Assembly (NCBI GenBank): GCA_023426935.1
Contig: JAEZBR010000065.1
Span: 1 to 50,587 of the forward strand
Origin: Bacillota bacterium
GTDB taxonomy: Bacteria; Bacillota_I; Bacilli_A; Erysipelotrichales; Erysipelotrichaceae
DNA: 50,587 bases
Direction: 5' to 3'
Shown here: one piece after another, positions 34,564 through 42,421 of the stretch
Numbering within the stretch: the stretch's first letter is position 1
Layout of the letters: each line of letters begins with the position of its first letter
Notes under the pieces: generated by a model
Seen by the model: only the letters and a program-made list of their open reading frames with translations
Database searches by the model: none
Told to the model about the DNA's origin: nothing
Position numbers and translations under genes: made by a program

Positions 34564-35028
34564 CTAATAGAATTGGAACATCACGTAAGCGATAACTAGA
34601 CCTAAGACAATCCCGCCGATAACTTCGGTCCATTTATGACCTAAGACATCTTTAATCTTGCTGAAATAGATGGGATCGTCCAGTTGAAATTCGGTCATTA
34701 CCTGCAGATCTTTGATCAGCTGCTTAGTAATCTGGATGTTCTGACCTGCATAATACCGCACATTTGCGGCATCGTAAATTACAATGATCGCAAAGACCAA
34801 AGTTATAACAAACAAAGTTGAAGTGAAACGCTCTTGATAACCGACTGATAAGGTAAGAGCCGAGACCATTGCGGAATGGGAACTTGGGAAAGCTCCGGAA
34901 GAAAAAATCAGCGAAGGTACCCATTTATGATGAAATAAAAAATGAAATACTGGTTTCAAGGCTTGTGCTAATACTAACGCAACCATTGAAGTCCAAAACG
35001 GAAACATTAAGTCTAAGGCTGAATTCAT
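34564..35028 (-). CDS. YuiD-like DUF212 membrane protein
   Basis: A 154-residue membrane protein of the divergent PAP2/haloperoxidase-related DUF212 family. It has four or five hydrophobic segments and the hallmark SSGAFPSSHSAMVSAL. Membrane phosphatase activity is suggested for the family but not proven. The ATG at 35028 follows GAGGTG by 6 bases; the frame extends further upstream but into the promoter of the opposite gene. It is followed closely by the NifU-like gene. Confidence 0.88.
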   Translation of the reverse strand: MNSALDLMFPFWTSMVALVLAQALKPVFHFLFHHKWVPSLIFSSGAFPSSHSAMVSALTLSVGYQERFTSTLFVITLVFAIIVIYDAANVRYYAGQNIQITKQLIKDLQVMTEFQLDDPIYFSKIKDVLGHKWTEVIGGIVLGLVIAYVMFQFY

Positions 35029-35084
35029 CCCCATCACCTCGCTAAAATTATACACCGGGAATGTTCTTTTGACGATAGCCATTG

Positions 35085-35093
35085 TGCTATAAT
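35085..35093 (+). promoter_or_regulatory. Extended -10 promoter for S1-pgi-ZIP
   Basis: TGCTATAAT at 35085-35093 is a full extended -10. TTGACG lies upstream but at only 13 bp from the hexamer. The leader would be about 18 bases and carries AAGGAG. Confidence 0.6.
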
Positions 35094-35117
35094 TCCCTTT
35101 GGTTAAGGAGAACGAAA

Positions 35118-35483
35118 GTGAAATATCAGGTCGGAGATATAGTGCAAGGTGTCGTAACGGGGATTCAGCCCTACGGAGCTTTTGTCTTATTACCTGATCA
35201 TACAACGGGATTAATCCATATCTCGGAAATCTCTGCGGATTTTGTCAAAGATATTCACTATTTTGTTTCGGTTGGTGAGACTTTGGAGCTGAAGGTAATT
35301 GATGTGGATTCTGAGAATGATCAATTAAGATTATCTTTAAAAGCTCTAAGACGAAATAATAACCGGATCCATCCGAAATATCTAGGCCGGGATAAGATTC
35401 CAACCCCGATCATTGGTTTTCGCTCTTTGGAAACCAATCTACCGATTTGGATTGCGGAAAAGGAGCAAGAAAAACATGATTAA
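35118..35483 (+). CDS. S1-domain RNA-binding protein (YugI-like)
   Basis: A 121-residue protein with one N-terminal S1 domain: VGDIVQGVVTGIQPYGAFVLL, then GLIHISEIS, then LELKVIDVDSENDQLRLSLKAL. It resembles general stress protein 13 (YugI) and CvfD, which bind RNA or ribosomes. The GTG start at 35118 has AAGGAG 7 bases upstream. Its end overlaps pgi by 8 bp; this S1 gene and pgi are also near each other in B. subtilis, to my recollection. Confidence 0.9.
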   Translation: MKYQVGDIVQGVVTGIQPYGAFVLLPDHTTGLIHISEISADFVKDIHYFVSVGETLELKVIDVDSENDQLRLSLKALRRNNNRIHPKYLGRDKIPTPIIGFRSLETNLPIWIAEKEQEKHD

Positions 35484-36747
35484 AGTCGATTATTCCCAAG
35501 CATTATTGAATGAAGATGTTGGTGTCTACCAAGATTCGGTAAGTAAAGTTGCTAAGGAATTGATGGAACATACCGGAAAGGGCAGCGATTATACCGGTTG
35601 GGTCGACTGGCCAGATAACTATGACCACGAAGAATTTCAACGGGTTATTAAAATAGCACAAAGAATTCGGAAAGATTGCGAAATCTTCTTAGTTTGCGGG
35701 ATCGGCGGCAGTTATTTAGGCGCAAGAAGTGCGCTAGAGTTTATGAAAGGCTTATATCCAGAATTAGGACCGGAGATCATCTTCGCCGGCAATACTTTCT
35801 CACCGGTTTATTTATCCCAATTATTAAATCATCTGGAAGGTAAAAAGGTTTATCTCAATGTCATTTCCAAATCCGGAACAACAACCGAGACCTCGGTATC
35901 CTTTAGAATCTTCCAGCAATATATCGAAAAGAAATATCCGAGCGATGCCAACAAACATATTATTGCGACTACGGATAAAGCCAAAGGTACTTTAAAGGAA
36001 CTTGCAACCAAGAAAGGTTATGAGACCTTTGTGATTCCGGATAATATTGGCGGACGTTATTCCGTCTTTACTTCGGTCGGTTTATTGCCTTTGGCCGTCG
36101 CGGGAATCGATATCGAACAGCTGATGAAGGGAAGTTGCGATGCTTATAAAGAATTACAAGCCGACAAGATTGAGAACAATCCGGCTTATCAATATGCGGT
36201 ATGTCGGCGTATTTTAGCGAAACAAGGTAAAGTCGCGGAAATGTTAGTGACTTATGAACCTAACCAAACAATGATTGCGGAATGGTGGAAACAGTTATTC
36301 GGCGAAAGCGAAGGTAAGGAAGGCAAAGGTATTTTACCGGTGTCCGCCACCTTTACCACTGATTTGCATTCTTTAGGTCAGTTTATTCAGGAAGGAACGA
36401 AATTATTATTTGAAACGGTTTTGAAGGTCGATAAGCCGTTAGTCGATTATTCATTCCCGAAGGATGAAGAAAATTTAGATAAGATGAATTATTTGGCAGG
36501 TAAATCATTGGACTGGGTCAACAAGATGGCAATGGAAGGAACAATCGATGCGCATGTCAACACCGGTAAAGTTCCGAATGTGGTTATCGAGGTTCCGGAT
36601 GCATCGGCTTACAGTTACGGTTATCTGATTTATTTCTTCTTCAAAGCCTGTGCCATCAGTTGTTATTTGTTGGATATCAATCCGTTCAATCAGCCAGGAG
36701 TCGAAGTCTATAAGAAAAAGATGTTTAAACTGCTAGGAAAAGAGTAA
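35476..36747 (+). CDS. pgi: Glucose-6-phosphate isomerase
   Basis: A 423-residue short-form isomerase of the Firmicute type that interconverts glucose 6-phosphate and fructose 6-phosphate. Motifs include GIGGSYLGARSA, ISKSGTTTET, GGRYSVFTSVGLLP, the catalytic GESEGKEGKGI and the late SYGYLIYFFFKACAISCYLLDINPF. The ATG at 35476 follows AAGGAG and lies inside the S1 gene end. With the pgl-gnd-zwf operon at the left of the window, glucose 6-phosphate can go either to glycolysis or to the oxidative pentose branch. Confidence 0.96.
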   Translation: MIKVDYSQALLNEDVGVYQDSVSKVAKELMEHTGKGSDYTGWVDWPDNYDHEEFQRVIKIAQRIRKDCEIFLVCGIGGSYLGARSALEFMKGLYPELGPEIIFAGNTFSPVYLSQLLNHLEGKKVYLNVISKSGTTTETSVSFRIFQQYIEKKYPSDANKHIIATTDKAKGTLKELATKKGYETFVIPDNIGGRYSVFTSVGLLPLAVAGIDIEQLMKGSCDAYKELQADKIENNPAYQYAVCRRILAKQGKVAEMLVTYEPNQTMIAEWWKQLFGESEGKEGKGILPVSATFTTDLHSLGQFIQEGTKLLFETVLKVDKPLVDYSFPKDEENLDKMNYLAGKSLDWVNKMAMEGTIDAHVNTGKVPNVVIEVPDASAYSYGYLIYFFFKACAISCYLLDINPFNQPGVEVYKKKMFKLLGKE

Positions 36748-37520
36748 TGGTAAAAGAAACAATCATCGGTCTAGCGATTCCCTTTATCGGGACGACTTTA
36801 GGAGCCGGCATGGTTTATTTCTTAAAGAAAGAAATAAATCCGAAATTGCAGAAAGCTTTATTAGGCTTTGCATCGGGCGTAATGATTGCGGCGAGTATTT
36901 GGTCGTTATTATTACCGGCTTTAGAACTAGCGGGCAAACCGACTTGGTTACCGGCTGCGGCTGGTTTCTTACTAGGCATGGCCTTTCTTTTATTGATCGA
37001 TAGCATTACGCCGCATCAGCATCTGGAATTAGATCAACCGGAAGGGCCTAAAGCTCATCTGGGAAAAACCACAATGTTAGTTCTGGCGGTAACGATTCAC
37101 AATATTCCAGAAGGAATGGCGGTCGGGGTAATCTTTGCCGGAATGTTATCCGGTAACGGTCAGATTTCGATTTCGGCGGCGATGGCTTTGGCACTAGGAA
37201 TTGCAATTCAAAACTTCCCGGAAGGAGCGATAATTTCATTACCTTTAAAAGAAACGGGAATTTCCAAGAATCAAGCCTTTCTTAAAGGAATGTTATCGGG
37301 TATCGTTGAGCCGATTGCAGCGATTATTACGATTCTGTTGACTAATTTAGTCGTTCCGATTTTACCGTATCTCTTATCATTCGCAGCCGGAGCGATGATC
37401 TATGTGGTGGTCGAGGAATTGATTCCGGAAGCCCAAAGTGGACCGCATTCGAATATTTCGACCATCGGGGTCGCGGTTGGATTTGTCTTGATGATGGTTT
37501 TAGATGTTGCGTTAGGTTAA
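36747..37520 (+). CDS. ZIP-family metal transporter
   Basis: A 257-residue, eight-helix ZupT-like transporter. The two metal-binding helices are visible: HNIPEGMAVGV and IQNFPEGAIISLPL. A short His-rich loop (TPHQHLELDQ) follows the third helix. It probably imports divalent zinc, iron or manganese. Its ATG shares a base with the TAA of pgi (TAATG), so it is translationally coupled to a glycolytic gene. It is the last gene of the S1-pgi-ZIP unit before the terminator. Confidence 0.92.
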   Translation: MVKETIIGLAIPFIGTTLGAGMVYFLKKEINPKLQKALLGFASGVMIAASIWSLLLPALELAGKPTWLPAAAGFLLGMAFLLLIDSITPHQHLELDQPEGPKAHLGKTTMLVLAVTIHNIPEGMAVGVIFAGMLSGNGQISISAAMALALGIAIQNFPEGAIISLPLKETGISKNQAFLKGMLSGIVEPIAAIITILLTNLVVPILPYLLSFAAGAMIYVVVEELIPEAQSGPHSNISTIGVAVGFVLMMVLDVALG

Positions 37521-37525
37521 TTAGG

Positions 37526-37569
37526 AAGTTCCTTGACTCTTTCGTATATTGAAGAGAAAGGAACTTTTT
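37526..37569 (+). terminator. Long terminator hairpin covering the next ribosome site
   Basis: AAGTTCCTT (37526-37534) pairs with AAGGAACTT (37558-37566), with further pairing of CTCTTTC (37537-37543) and GAAGAG (37551-37556), and is followed by TTTTTA. It ends the pgi-ZIP transcript. The 3' arm contains the AAAGGAAC ribosome site of the gene that starts at 37570, directly after the T-run. Confidence 0.8.
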
Positions 37570-38061
37570 ATGTACTTAACCATTACCATGCAACTGAAGA
37601 ATAATCCGGATTTTTTAACGCAAATGTCTAGCAGTTATGTCTTAGCCTTAGCGGAAATTACCAAAGAATACGGTGAAAAGGGCAGGCCGGAAAAGAATAA
37701 CGAATTACTGCGAAATCTTCCGGCTGGTTCCCGGAGAAAAGTATTAAATCAGGCAAAAAACTATTATCATACCAAGAAAGAAATCCAAACATTTATCCCC
37801 CAGAGCTGTATTTGGACCGGTCAGGATATCCGCTTGGATATCATTCATCGGGTTATCAGACTTAAGGATGCGTATGGTGATTATCGGGAGATTTTATTTC
37901 AGGTAAATCACTATCAATGGCTATTGCTCAACTATCTGCAGCCTTTTAATTTCCGGATCGAAAAAAGGGATGAGTATTGGTATGGTTGGTTAGTCGGAAA
38001 ATGTACGCCCGAAGATTATGAATTAGTCGGACATTTATTAGCCGATCGGAAGAAAAAATAA
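37570..38061 (+). CDS. Unknown 163-residue protein, TnpB N-terminus-like
   Basis: I cannot assign this protein to a family with certainty. By eye it follows the plan of the N-terminal half of TnpB/OrfB: a first strand MYLTITMQLKNNPD, a helical region with LPAGSRRKVLNQA and YYHTKKE, then IWTGQDIRLDIIHRVIRLKD and finally RIEKRDEYWYGWLV. In TnpB the RuvC nuclease begins after this last strand; here the protein ends, and no RuvC-like sequence follows in any frame up to the next gene. Alternatively it is an unrelated short protein. Its ribosome site lies in a terminator stem, so translation from read-through RNA would be blocked. No independent promoter is clear. The frame is clean, with no sign of decay. 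Confidence 0.65.
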   Translation: MYLTITMQLKNNPDFLTQMSSSYVLALAEITKEYGEKGRPEKNNELLRNLPAGSRRKVLNQAKNYYHTKKEIQTFIPQSCIWTGQDIRLDIIHRVIRLKDAYGDYREILFQVNHYQWLLLNYLQPFNFRIEKRDEYWYGWLVGKCTPEDYELVGHLLADRKKK

Positions 38062-38091
38062 TGTGAATTTTTGTGAAATGCCTATAGCCCC

Positions 38092-38120
38092 TTGAGAGTA
38101 AATTCCACCTTGGTTATCAT
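38092..38120 (+). promoter_or_regulatory. Promoter for the small membrane genes
   Basis: TTGAGA (38092-38097) and TATCAT (38115-38120) with a 17-bp spacer. The leader contains both AAAGGAG and GGAGG before the ATG at 38144. Confidence 0.5.
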
Positions 38121-38143
38121 AAAGGAGTATTGGAGGCTAAGAA

Positions 38144-38551
38144 ATGAATAAACTGAGAATGTCCCTATATTCTTTCATGCAAGGTCGTTATGGCTTTGAT
38201 TATCTTGAAGTGTTTTTAATGGTTTTAAGCTTATGCCTGTCCATTGTTTCTTCCTTCAAGTTTGCCGGAAATTCATTTGTCTCTTTATTGGGATTGTTGC
38301 TAACAATCTTAGTTTTATATCGTTGCTTATCGAAAAATATCTATAAGAGACAACAGGAGAATTATAAATTCATCCAATTTTTTCATCCGCTAATTATCAG
38401 ATTCAAGCTTTTGAAGCTCCAAGCTAAGGACAAGCAGCATAAGTATTTTATCTGCCCGAAATGTCATCAATTGATCAGAGTTCCCAGAGGTCATGGGAAG
38501 ATTACCGTTAGCTGTCCTAATTGCCATGATCATTTTGATCGGCGGTCTTAA
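38144..38551 (+). CDS. Membrane zinc-ribbon protein
   Basis: A 135-residue protein with two adjacent membrane segments (about 22-40 and 46-64) and a C-terminal cytoplasmic zinc ribbon made of CPKC and CPNC, with the end HFDRRS. Such proteins occur in many Firmicutes without known function. It has a strong GGAGG upstream and its own promoter, and is followed after 3 bp by another small membrane gene. The pair is closed by a terminator. Confidence 0.8.
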   Translation: MNKLRMSLYSFMQGRYGFDYLEVFLMVLSLCLSIVSSFKFAGNSFVSLLGLLLTILVLYRCLSKNIYKRQQENYKFIQFFHPLIIRFKLLKLQAKDKQHKYFICPKCHQLIRVPRGHGKITVSCPNCHDHFDRRS

Positions 38552-38554
38552 ACT

Positions 38555-38845
38555 ATGAGTGTTATTCTAGTTTACGTCATCGGAATTATCGTTTTACAGG
38601 TATTGGTTTCGTTCTTATATCGTGTTTATCCGCCCTTAGCAGGCTTAGGCTATGTTGTCGGTTTAGCGGCTTTATCTTATTATCCGCTTTATCGAAGACG
38701 GCGATTAATCCAGAAACAAGCCAAAGCGGATAATCAGTGGGCGAATTATCATCCTAATAATTCTTCGCAAACTAATTCCGGAACCAAGAGTCCTAAGCCG
38801 GGTAATGTTATCGATGTTGAATATCGGGAACACGAAGTCAAATAA
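38555..38845 (+). CDS. Small two-helix membrane protein
   Basis: A 96-residue protein with two hydrophobic helices (about 3-22 and 26-45) joined by a short loop, then a basic RRRR stretch, an Asn/Ser-rich linker and the tail VIDVEYREHEVK. The end resembles the short VIDVEYxE tails of Firmicute membrane proteins seen with zinc-ribbon partners. No family assigned. It starts 3 bp after the zinc-ribbon gene and lacks a clear ribosome site, so coupling is likely. Confidence 0.75.
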   Translation: MSVILVYVIGIIVLQVLVSFLYRVYPPLAGLGYVVGLAALSYYPLYRRRRLIQKQAKADNQWANYHPNNSSQTNSGTKSPKPGNVIDVEYREHEVK

Positions 38846-38869
38846 GCGGGAAAGACCGCTTATTTTTTT
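38841..38869 (+). terminator. Strong rho-independent terminator
   Basis: AATAAGCGG (38841-38849) pairs with CCGCTTATT (38856-38864), followed by TTTTTTT. It overlaps the last codon of the preceding gene. Confidence 0.85.
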
Positions 38870-38920
38870 GCTGAATTTAATGTGAAATGATTAACTTTTA
38901 GTTTCGAACGGTTGAATGTT

Positions 38921-38979
38921 TGTTATAATACTCTAGGTAACTAAGAAAAGTTACGTAAAGCAGAAAACGACGAAAGTCG
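38921..38979 (+). promoter_or_regulatory. Extended -10 promoter and two-hairpin leader
   Basis: TGTTATAAT at 38921-38929 is an extended -10. Transcription would begin near 38936. The leader then opens at once with a hairpin, GTAACT (38937-38942) and AGTTAC (38949-38954), and has a second one, CGAC-GAAA-GTCG (38968-38979) with a GNRA tetraloop, before the ribosome site. The first could protect the RNA end; a regulatory role is possible. Confidence 0.55.
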
Positions 38980-39002
38980 AAGAGAAAGGAGATTAATAGG
39001 CA

Positions 39003-39695
39003 GTGATTTACTCAAAAGAAGTAGAGCATATGTGTCCAGTATCCTGTGGTGCTCATCATGGCTGTGCTCCCATCCCTGAAGAAGGGAAATGGGTCTATTC
39101 CAAAAAGATCGAAGATATTTCTGGTTTGACTCACGGAGTCGGCTGGTGTGCTCCGCAGCAGGGTGCATGCAAGCTCACCTTGAATATCAAGAATGGGGTC
39201 ATCGAAGAAGCATTGATCGAAACGATCGGTTGTTCCGGCATGACTCACTCCGCCGCGATGGCTGCAGAAGCAATCGTTGGTCGAACCGTTTTGGAGGCTT
39301 TGAATACCGATTTAGTATGTGATGCGATCAATACGGCGATGAGAGAATTATTCTTACAGATCGCTTATGGTCGTTCTCAATCCGCTTTCTCCGAGAATGG
39401 TTTACCAGTCGGAACCGGTTTGGAAGATTTAGGTAAATCTTTACGTTCCCAGATCGGAACTTTCTATTCCACTAAGGAAAAAGGTCCGAGATACTTGGAA
39501 ATGGCAGAAGGTTATGTAACCAAGATGGCTTTGGATAAGAACAACGAAGTTATCGGTTACGAATATGTTAATATGGGCAGCTTCATGGCGGAAGTCAAGA
39601 AGGGCACCGATCCGAAAGAAGCTTTGGCAAAATTCACCAAGACTTACGGACGCTATGCGGATGGCGTTAAATTTATCGATCCGCGGAAAGAGTAG
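39003..39695 (+). CDS. NifU-like Fe-S scaffold paired with the GGGtGRT protein
   Basis: A 230-residue protein annotated in related genomes as an iron-sulphur assembly scaffold. The N-terminus is cysteine-rich (MCPVSCGAHHGCAP), then WCAPQQGACKLTLNI, and the ETIGCSGMTHSAAMAAEAIVG region resembles NifU/IscU N-domains. It extends well beyond the 130-150 residues of a simple IscU. The GTG at 39003 follows AAGGAG by 11 bases; an ATG nine codons later lacks a ribosome site. It is followed after 11 bp by the GGGtGRT gene. The function of the pair is unknown; Fe-S handling is inferred from the fold. Confidence 0.88.
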   Translation: MIYSKEVEHMCPVSCGAHHGCAPIPEEGKWVYSKKIEDISGLTHGVGWCAPQQGACKLTLNIKNGVIEEALIETIGCSGMTHSAAMAAEAIVGRTVLEALNTDLVCDAINTAMRELFLQIAYGRSQSAFSENGLPVGTGLEDLGKSLRSQIGTFYSTKEKGPRYLEMAEGYVTKMALDKNNEVIGYEYVNMGSFMAEVKKGTDPKEALAKFTKTYGRYADGVKFIDPRKE

Positions 39696-39706
39696 GAAAC
39701 GGAACT

Positions 39707-40708
39707 ATGGTACAATTTGAAAATATTGAACGTCGAATTGATTCAATCAATAAAGTTCTGAATTCCTATGGAATTAAGGACTTGGATGAAGCTAAGAAGA
39801 TCGTCGATGATAAAGGTTTGGATATCATGGGAATTGTTAGAAGTACCCAACCGATCTGTTTCGATAATGCCTGCTGGGCTTATGAAGTAGGTGCTGCGAT
39901 TGCGATCAAAAAGGGTTGCAAGAGTGCGGTTGATTGTGCGAAAGCTATCGGTGAAGGTTTACAATCCTTCTGTGTTCCCGGATCAGTCGCTGATCAACGT
40001 AAAGTTGGTTTAGGACATGGTAACTTAGCTGCAATGTTATTAAGCGAAGATACTAAGTCCTTCTGTTTCTTAGCCGGTCATGAATCCTTTGCGGCCGCTG
40101 AAGGTGCTTTAAAGATCGCTAACAACGCTAATAAAGCCCGGAAGATTCCGTTAAAGGTCTGCTTGGATGGACTTGGCAAAGATGCAGCGAAAATCATCTC
40201 CCGAGTAAATGGTTTCACTTATGTCGAAACTACTTATGATTACTATAAGGATGAATTGCATATTTTATCCGAAACGCCGTATTCTGAGGGCACAAGAGCG
40301 GCAGTTAGATGCTATGGTGCTGATGATGTCAGAGAAGGTGTCGCAATTATGTGGCATGAGGATGTCGAAGTTTCCATTACTGGTAACTCCACCAATCCGA
40401 CTAGATTCCAGCATCCAGTTGCGGGTATCTATAAGAAAGAAAGAATCGAAAAGGGTAAGAAATACTTCTCTGTCGCTTCCGGCGGCGGTACGGGTAGAAC
40501 CTTACACCCGGATAACATGGGAGCCGGTCCAGCCAGTTATGGTATGACCGATACCATGGGCAGAATGCATTCCGATGCTCAGTTCGCTGGTTCTTCCTCC
40601 GTTCCGGCTCATGTTGAAATGATGGGCTTGATTGGAATGGGTAATAACCCGATGGTCGGAGCTTCCGTTGCTTGCGCAGTAGCAATCTCCGAAGCAATGC
40701 AGAAGTAA
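39707..40708 (+). CDS. GGGtGRT protein
   Basis: A 333-residue protein of the Pfam family named for its motif, here SGGGTGRTLHPDNMG near residue 262. The C-terminal third is glycine- and methionine-rich (YGMTDTMGRMHSDAQF, MMGLIGMGNNPMVGAS). There is no signal peptide. An early conserved segment has GIVRSTQPICFDNACWAYEVGAA. The family occurs with the NifU-like neighbour in anaerobic Firmicutes, to my knowledge without an assigned reaction. The glycine motif could bind a phosphate or nucleotide; this is inference. AACGGAAC precedes the ATG. Confidence 0.92.
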   Translation: MVQFENIERRIDSINKVLNSYGIKDLDEAKKIVDDKGLDIMGIVRSTQPICFDNACWAYEVGAAIAIKKGCKSAVDCAKAIGEGLQSFCVPGSVADQRKVGLGHGNLAAMLLSEDTKSFCFLAGHESFAAAEGALKIANNANKARKIPLKVCLDGLGKDAAKIISRVNGFTYVETTYDYYKDELHILSETPYSEGTRAAVRCYGADDVREGVAIMWHEDVEVSITGNSTNPTRFQHPVAGIYKKERIEKGKKYFSVASGGGTGRTLHPDNMGAGPASYGMTDTMGRMHSDAQFAGSSSVPAHVEMMGLIGMGNNPMVGASVACAVAISEAMQK

Positions 40709-40723
40709 ACTGATTTAATTAAT

Positions 40724-40755
40724 AAAGGCGTCTAGAAATTCTAGACGTCTTTTAT
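40724..40755. terminator. Shared terminator, GGGtGRT and rqcH
   Basis: CGTCTAG (40729-40735) pairs with CTAGACG (40741-40747) around AAATT, and the stem extends with AAAGG and TCTTT; T-rich sequence follows. The TAG of the convergent rqcH (40741-40743) lies in the stem. Confidence 0.8.
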
Positions 40756-42396
40756 TTCGGGATCATCTTGTAATTTATCCGGATCGATATCGATATAAAT
40801 GGTTTTGTAGTTAGTTAAGGAAACTAACCCAACTTTCGCTTTGGGAATCCGTTTCAAGTGAGACACGGGACACCAGTTGACCGGGATACTCGAAGATTGT
40901 TTGGCACTGCTATGATAAGCGGCCACCATCGCCGCTAACCGGATATCTTCTTCGCTAGGATCATCCTTGATCAGTAAGACATGCGAACCGGTAAAATCCT
41001 TGACGTGGAACCACAGATCTTTCTTACTGGCTTTCTTCCAAGTCAGGTATTCATTCTGAAGATTATTCTTACCGTAACAGATGATCGCATCATCTGTTGT
41101 TCGGAATGATTGGTAGGCTGGAATCGGATCTTTCTTCTTACGCCGAATTAGTTTTTTCTTCGCAGAAAGATAACCGTTGGCGACGAGTTCTTCTTGGATT
41201 TCTTTGGCATCGTTGAAATTCGCTTTCGATAATTGATATTCTAAGTCTTTAAAGTAAGCTAATTCATCATTCGCAAGAGTTAACTGTTCAGAAATAAAAA
41301 CTTTTCCGTTTCGGCCTTTAGTATATTTCTGGAAACACTTTTTCGCATTGCCTTTTCCGTCAAGCTTAGGATCTAAGGGGATAACGACCGGTTCATTTGT
41401 TTCATAAGAAGTCAAAGTAATTGAGGTCATACCTTTTTTTAGCTGTCCTAAATTACTGTATAAGAGTTCGCCTTTTTCTTTCCAAGGACCGGAAGCATTC
41501 GCACTTGCTAAAGCGTCATTTAATTTTTGAACTTTGGAAGTCAATTTCTTAATTTCTTTACGGACTAGTTTAAAGAGATCGCCGGTCTGTTGACGAATAC
41601 GGTCATGTTCTTCCTTAGAGAAATAGATCTCGTCAAGACCTTCAAAGATGGGATATTGGTGAATCGGAAGATTCAGATGAGTCAATGGTATTAAGTGAAA
41701 GTATTCATTATCTTCATTCACACTGAGATAAAGACTTTGGGATTTCTCAATCTGATTCATAATCTGTTCAAAATTCTCACCTTTATTGATTCGGTAAAGA
41801 ACTTCATTTTCTAATAACGGAGAAAAACCGGAGAACTGCTTAATCAAAGGAAGATTGGGATCGAAGCAATTATTCGTGAACGGATCAATCTTTCCCGGTA
41901 AGGGTTGGGTAAGTTCAAAAATTGCCCCAATCTGAATGATTCTCCGGGTATTTTCATAAGGCGGGATAAGTTTTAAGGCATGAATTATTTTATTCGCCGG
42001 ACTGACCAAAATTATATTGGCATATTTGCCCATTAATTCAGCATAGAGATGATACTTTACCGGATCGCCCATTTCATTGACGCTGGCGATGGTGAAATCG
42101 ACACAGCGGTCTAAGCCGGTCTGTTCAATCTTCATGATTAAACCGCCCTCAAGATGTTTTCTTAACGTCATGATAAAATTGCTGGGACTTTCCGGGGTTG
42201 GATAGTTCCTAGTGGTTAAATTTAAACGGTTATAAGAAGAATGGGCGGAGATCAATAACTGAAATTTATTTCCGTTATGATGTAACTGAAAAAGAACTTC
42301 GGTATCCGAGACCTGATGGATCCGATTTATCTTGCAAGGCACAACCGTTTGCAGCTGCGTAACGATACTATGAATAATTAATCCGTCTAAAGCCAT
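40741..42396 (-). CDS. rqcH: RqcH/Rqc2 ribosome quality-control factor (NFACT protein)
   Basis: A 551-residue NFACT protein that binds stalled 50S-peptidyl-tRNA complexes and directs alanine-tail addition. The Asp-Arg pair needed for tRNA recruitment is present (GLDRCVDF, Asp96-Arg97). A helical arm with coiled coil occupies about 260-430, and the NFACT-R domain (WKKASKKDLWFHVKDFTGSHVLL) is near the C-terminus. Older annotation calls such proteins fibronectin-binding. AGGAGA precedes the ATG, driven by an extended -10. It is divergent from gmk and ends in a shared terminator. Confidence 0.94.
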   Translation of the reverse strand: MALDGLIIHSIVTQLQTVVPCKINRIHQVSDTEVLFQLHHNGNKFQLLISAHSSYNRLNLTTRNYPTPESPSNFIMTLRKHLEGGLIMKIEQTGLDRCVDFTIASVNEMGDPVKYHLYAELMGKYANIILVSPANKIIHALKLIPPYENTRRIIQIGAIFELTQPLPGKIDPFTNNCFDPNLPLIKQFSGFSPLLENEVLYRINKGENFEQIMNQIEKSQSLYLSVNEDNEYFHLIPLTHLNLPIHQYPIFEGLDEIYFSKEEHDRIRQQTGDLFKLVRKEIKKLTSKVQKLNDALASANASGPWKEKGELLYSNLGQLKKGMTSITLTSYETNEPVVIPLDPKLDGKGNAKKCFQKYTKGRNGKVFISEQLTLANDELAYFKDLEYQLSKANFNDAKEIQEELVANGYLSAKKKLIRRKKKDPIPAYQSFRTTDDAIICYGKNNLQNEYLTWKKASKKDLWFHVKDFTGSHVLLIKDDPSEEDIRLAAMVAAYHSSAKQSSSIPVNWCPVSHLKRIPKAKVGLVSLTNYKTIYIDIDPDKLQDDPEIKDV

Positions 42397-42421
42397 ATCT
42401 TTCTCCTAAAAACACAAAATT

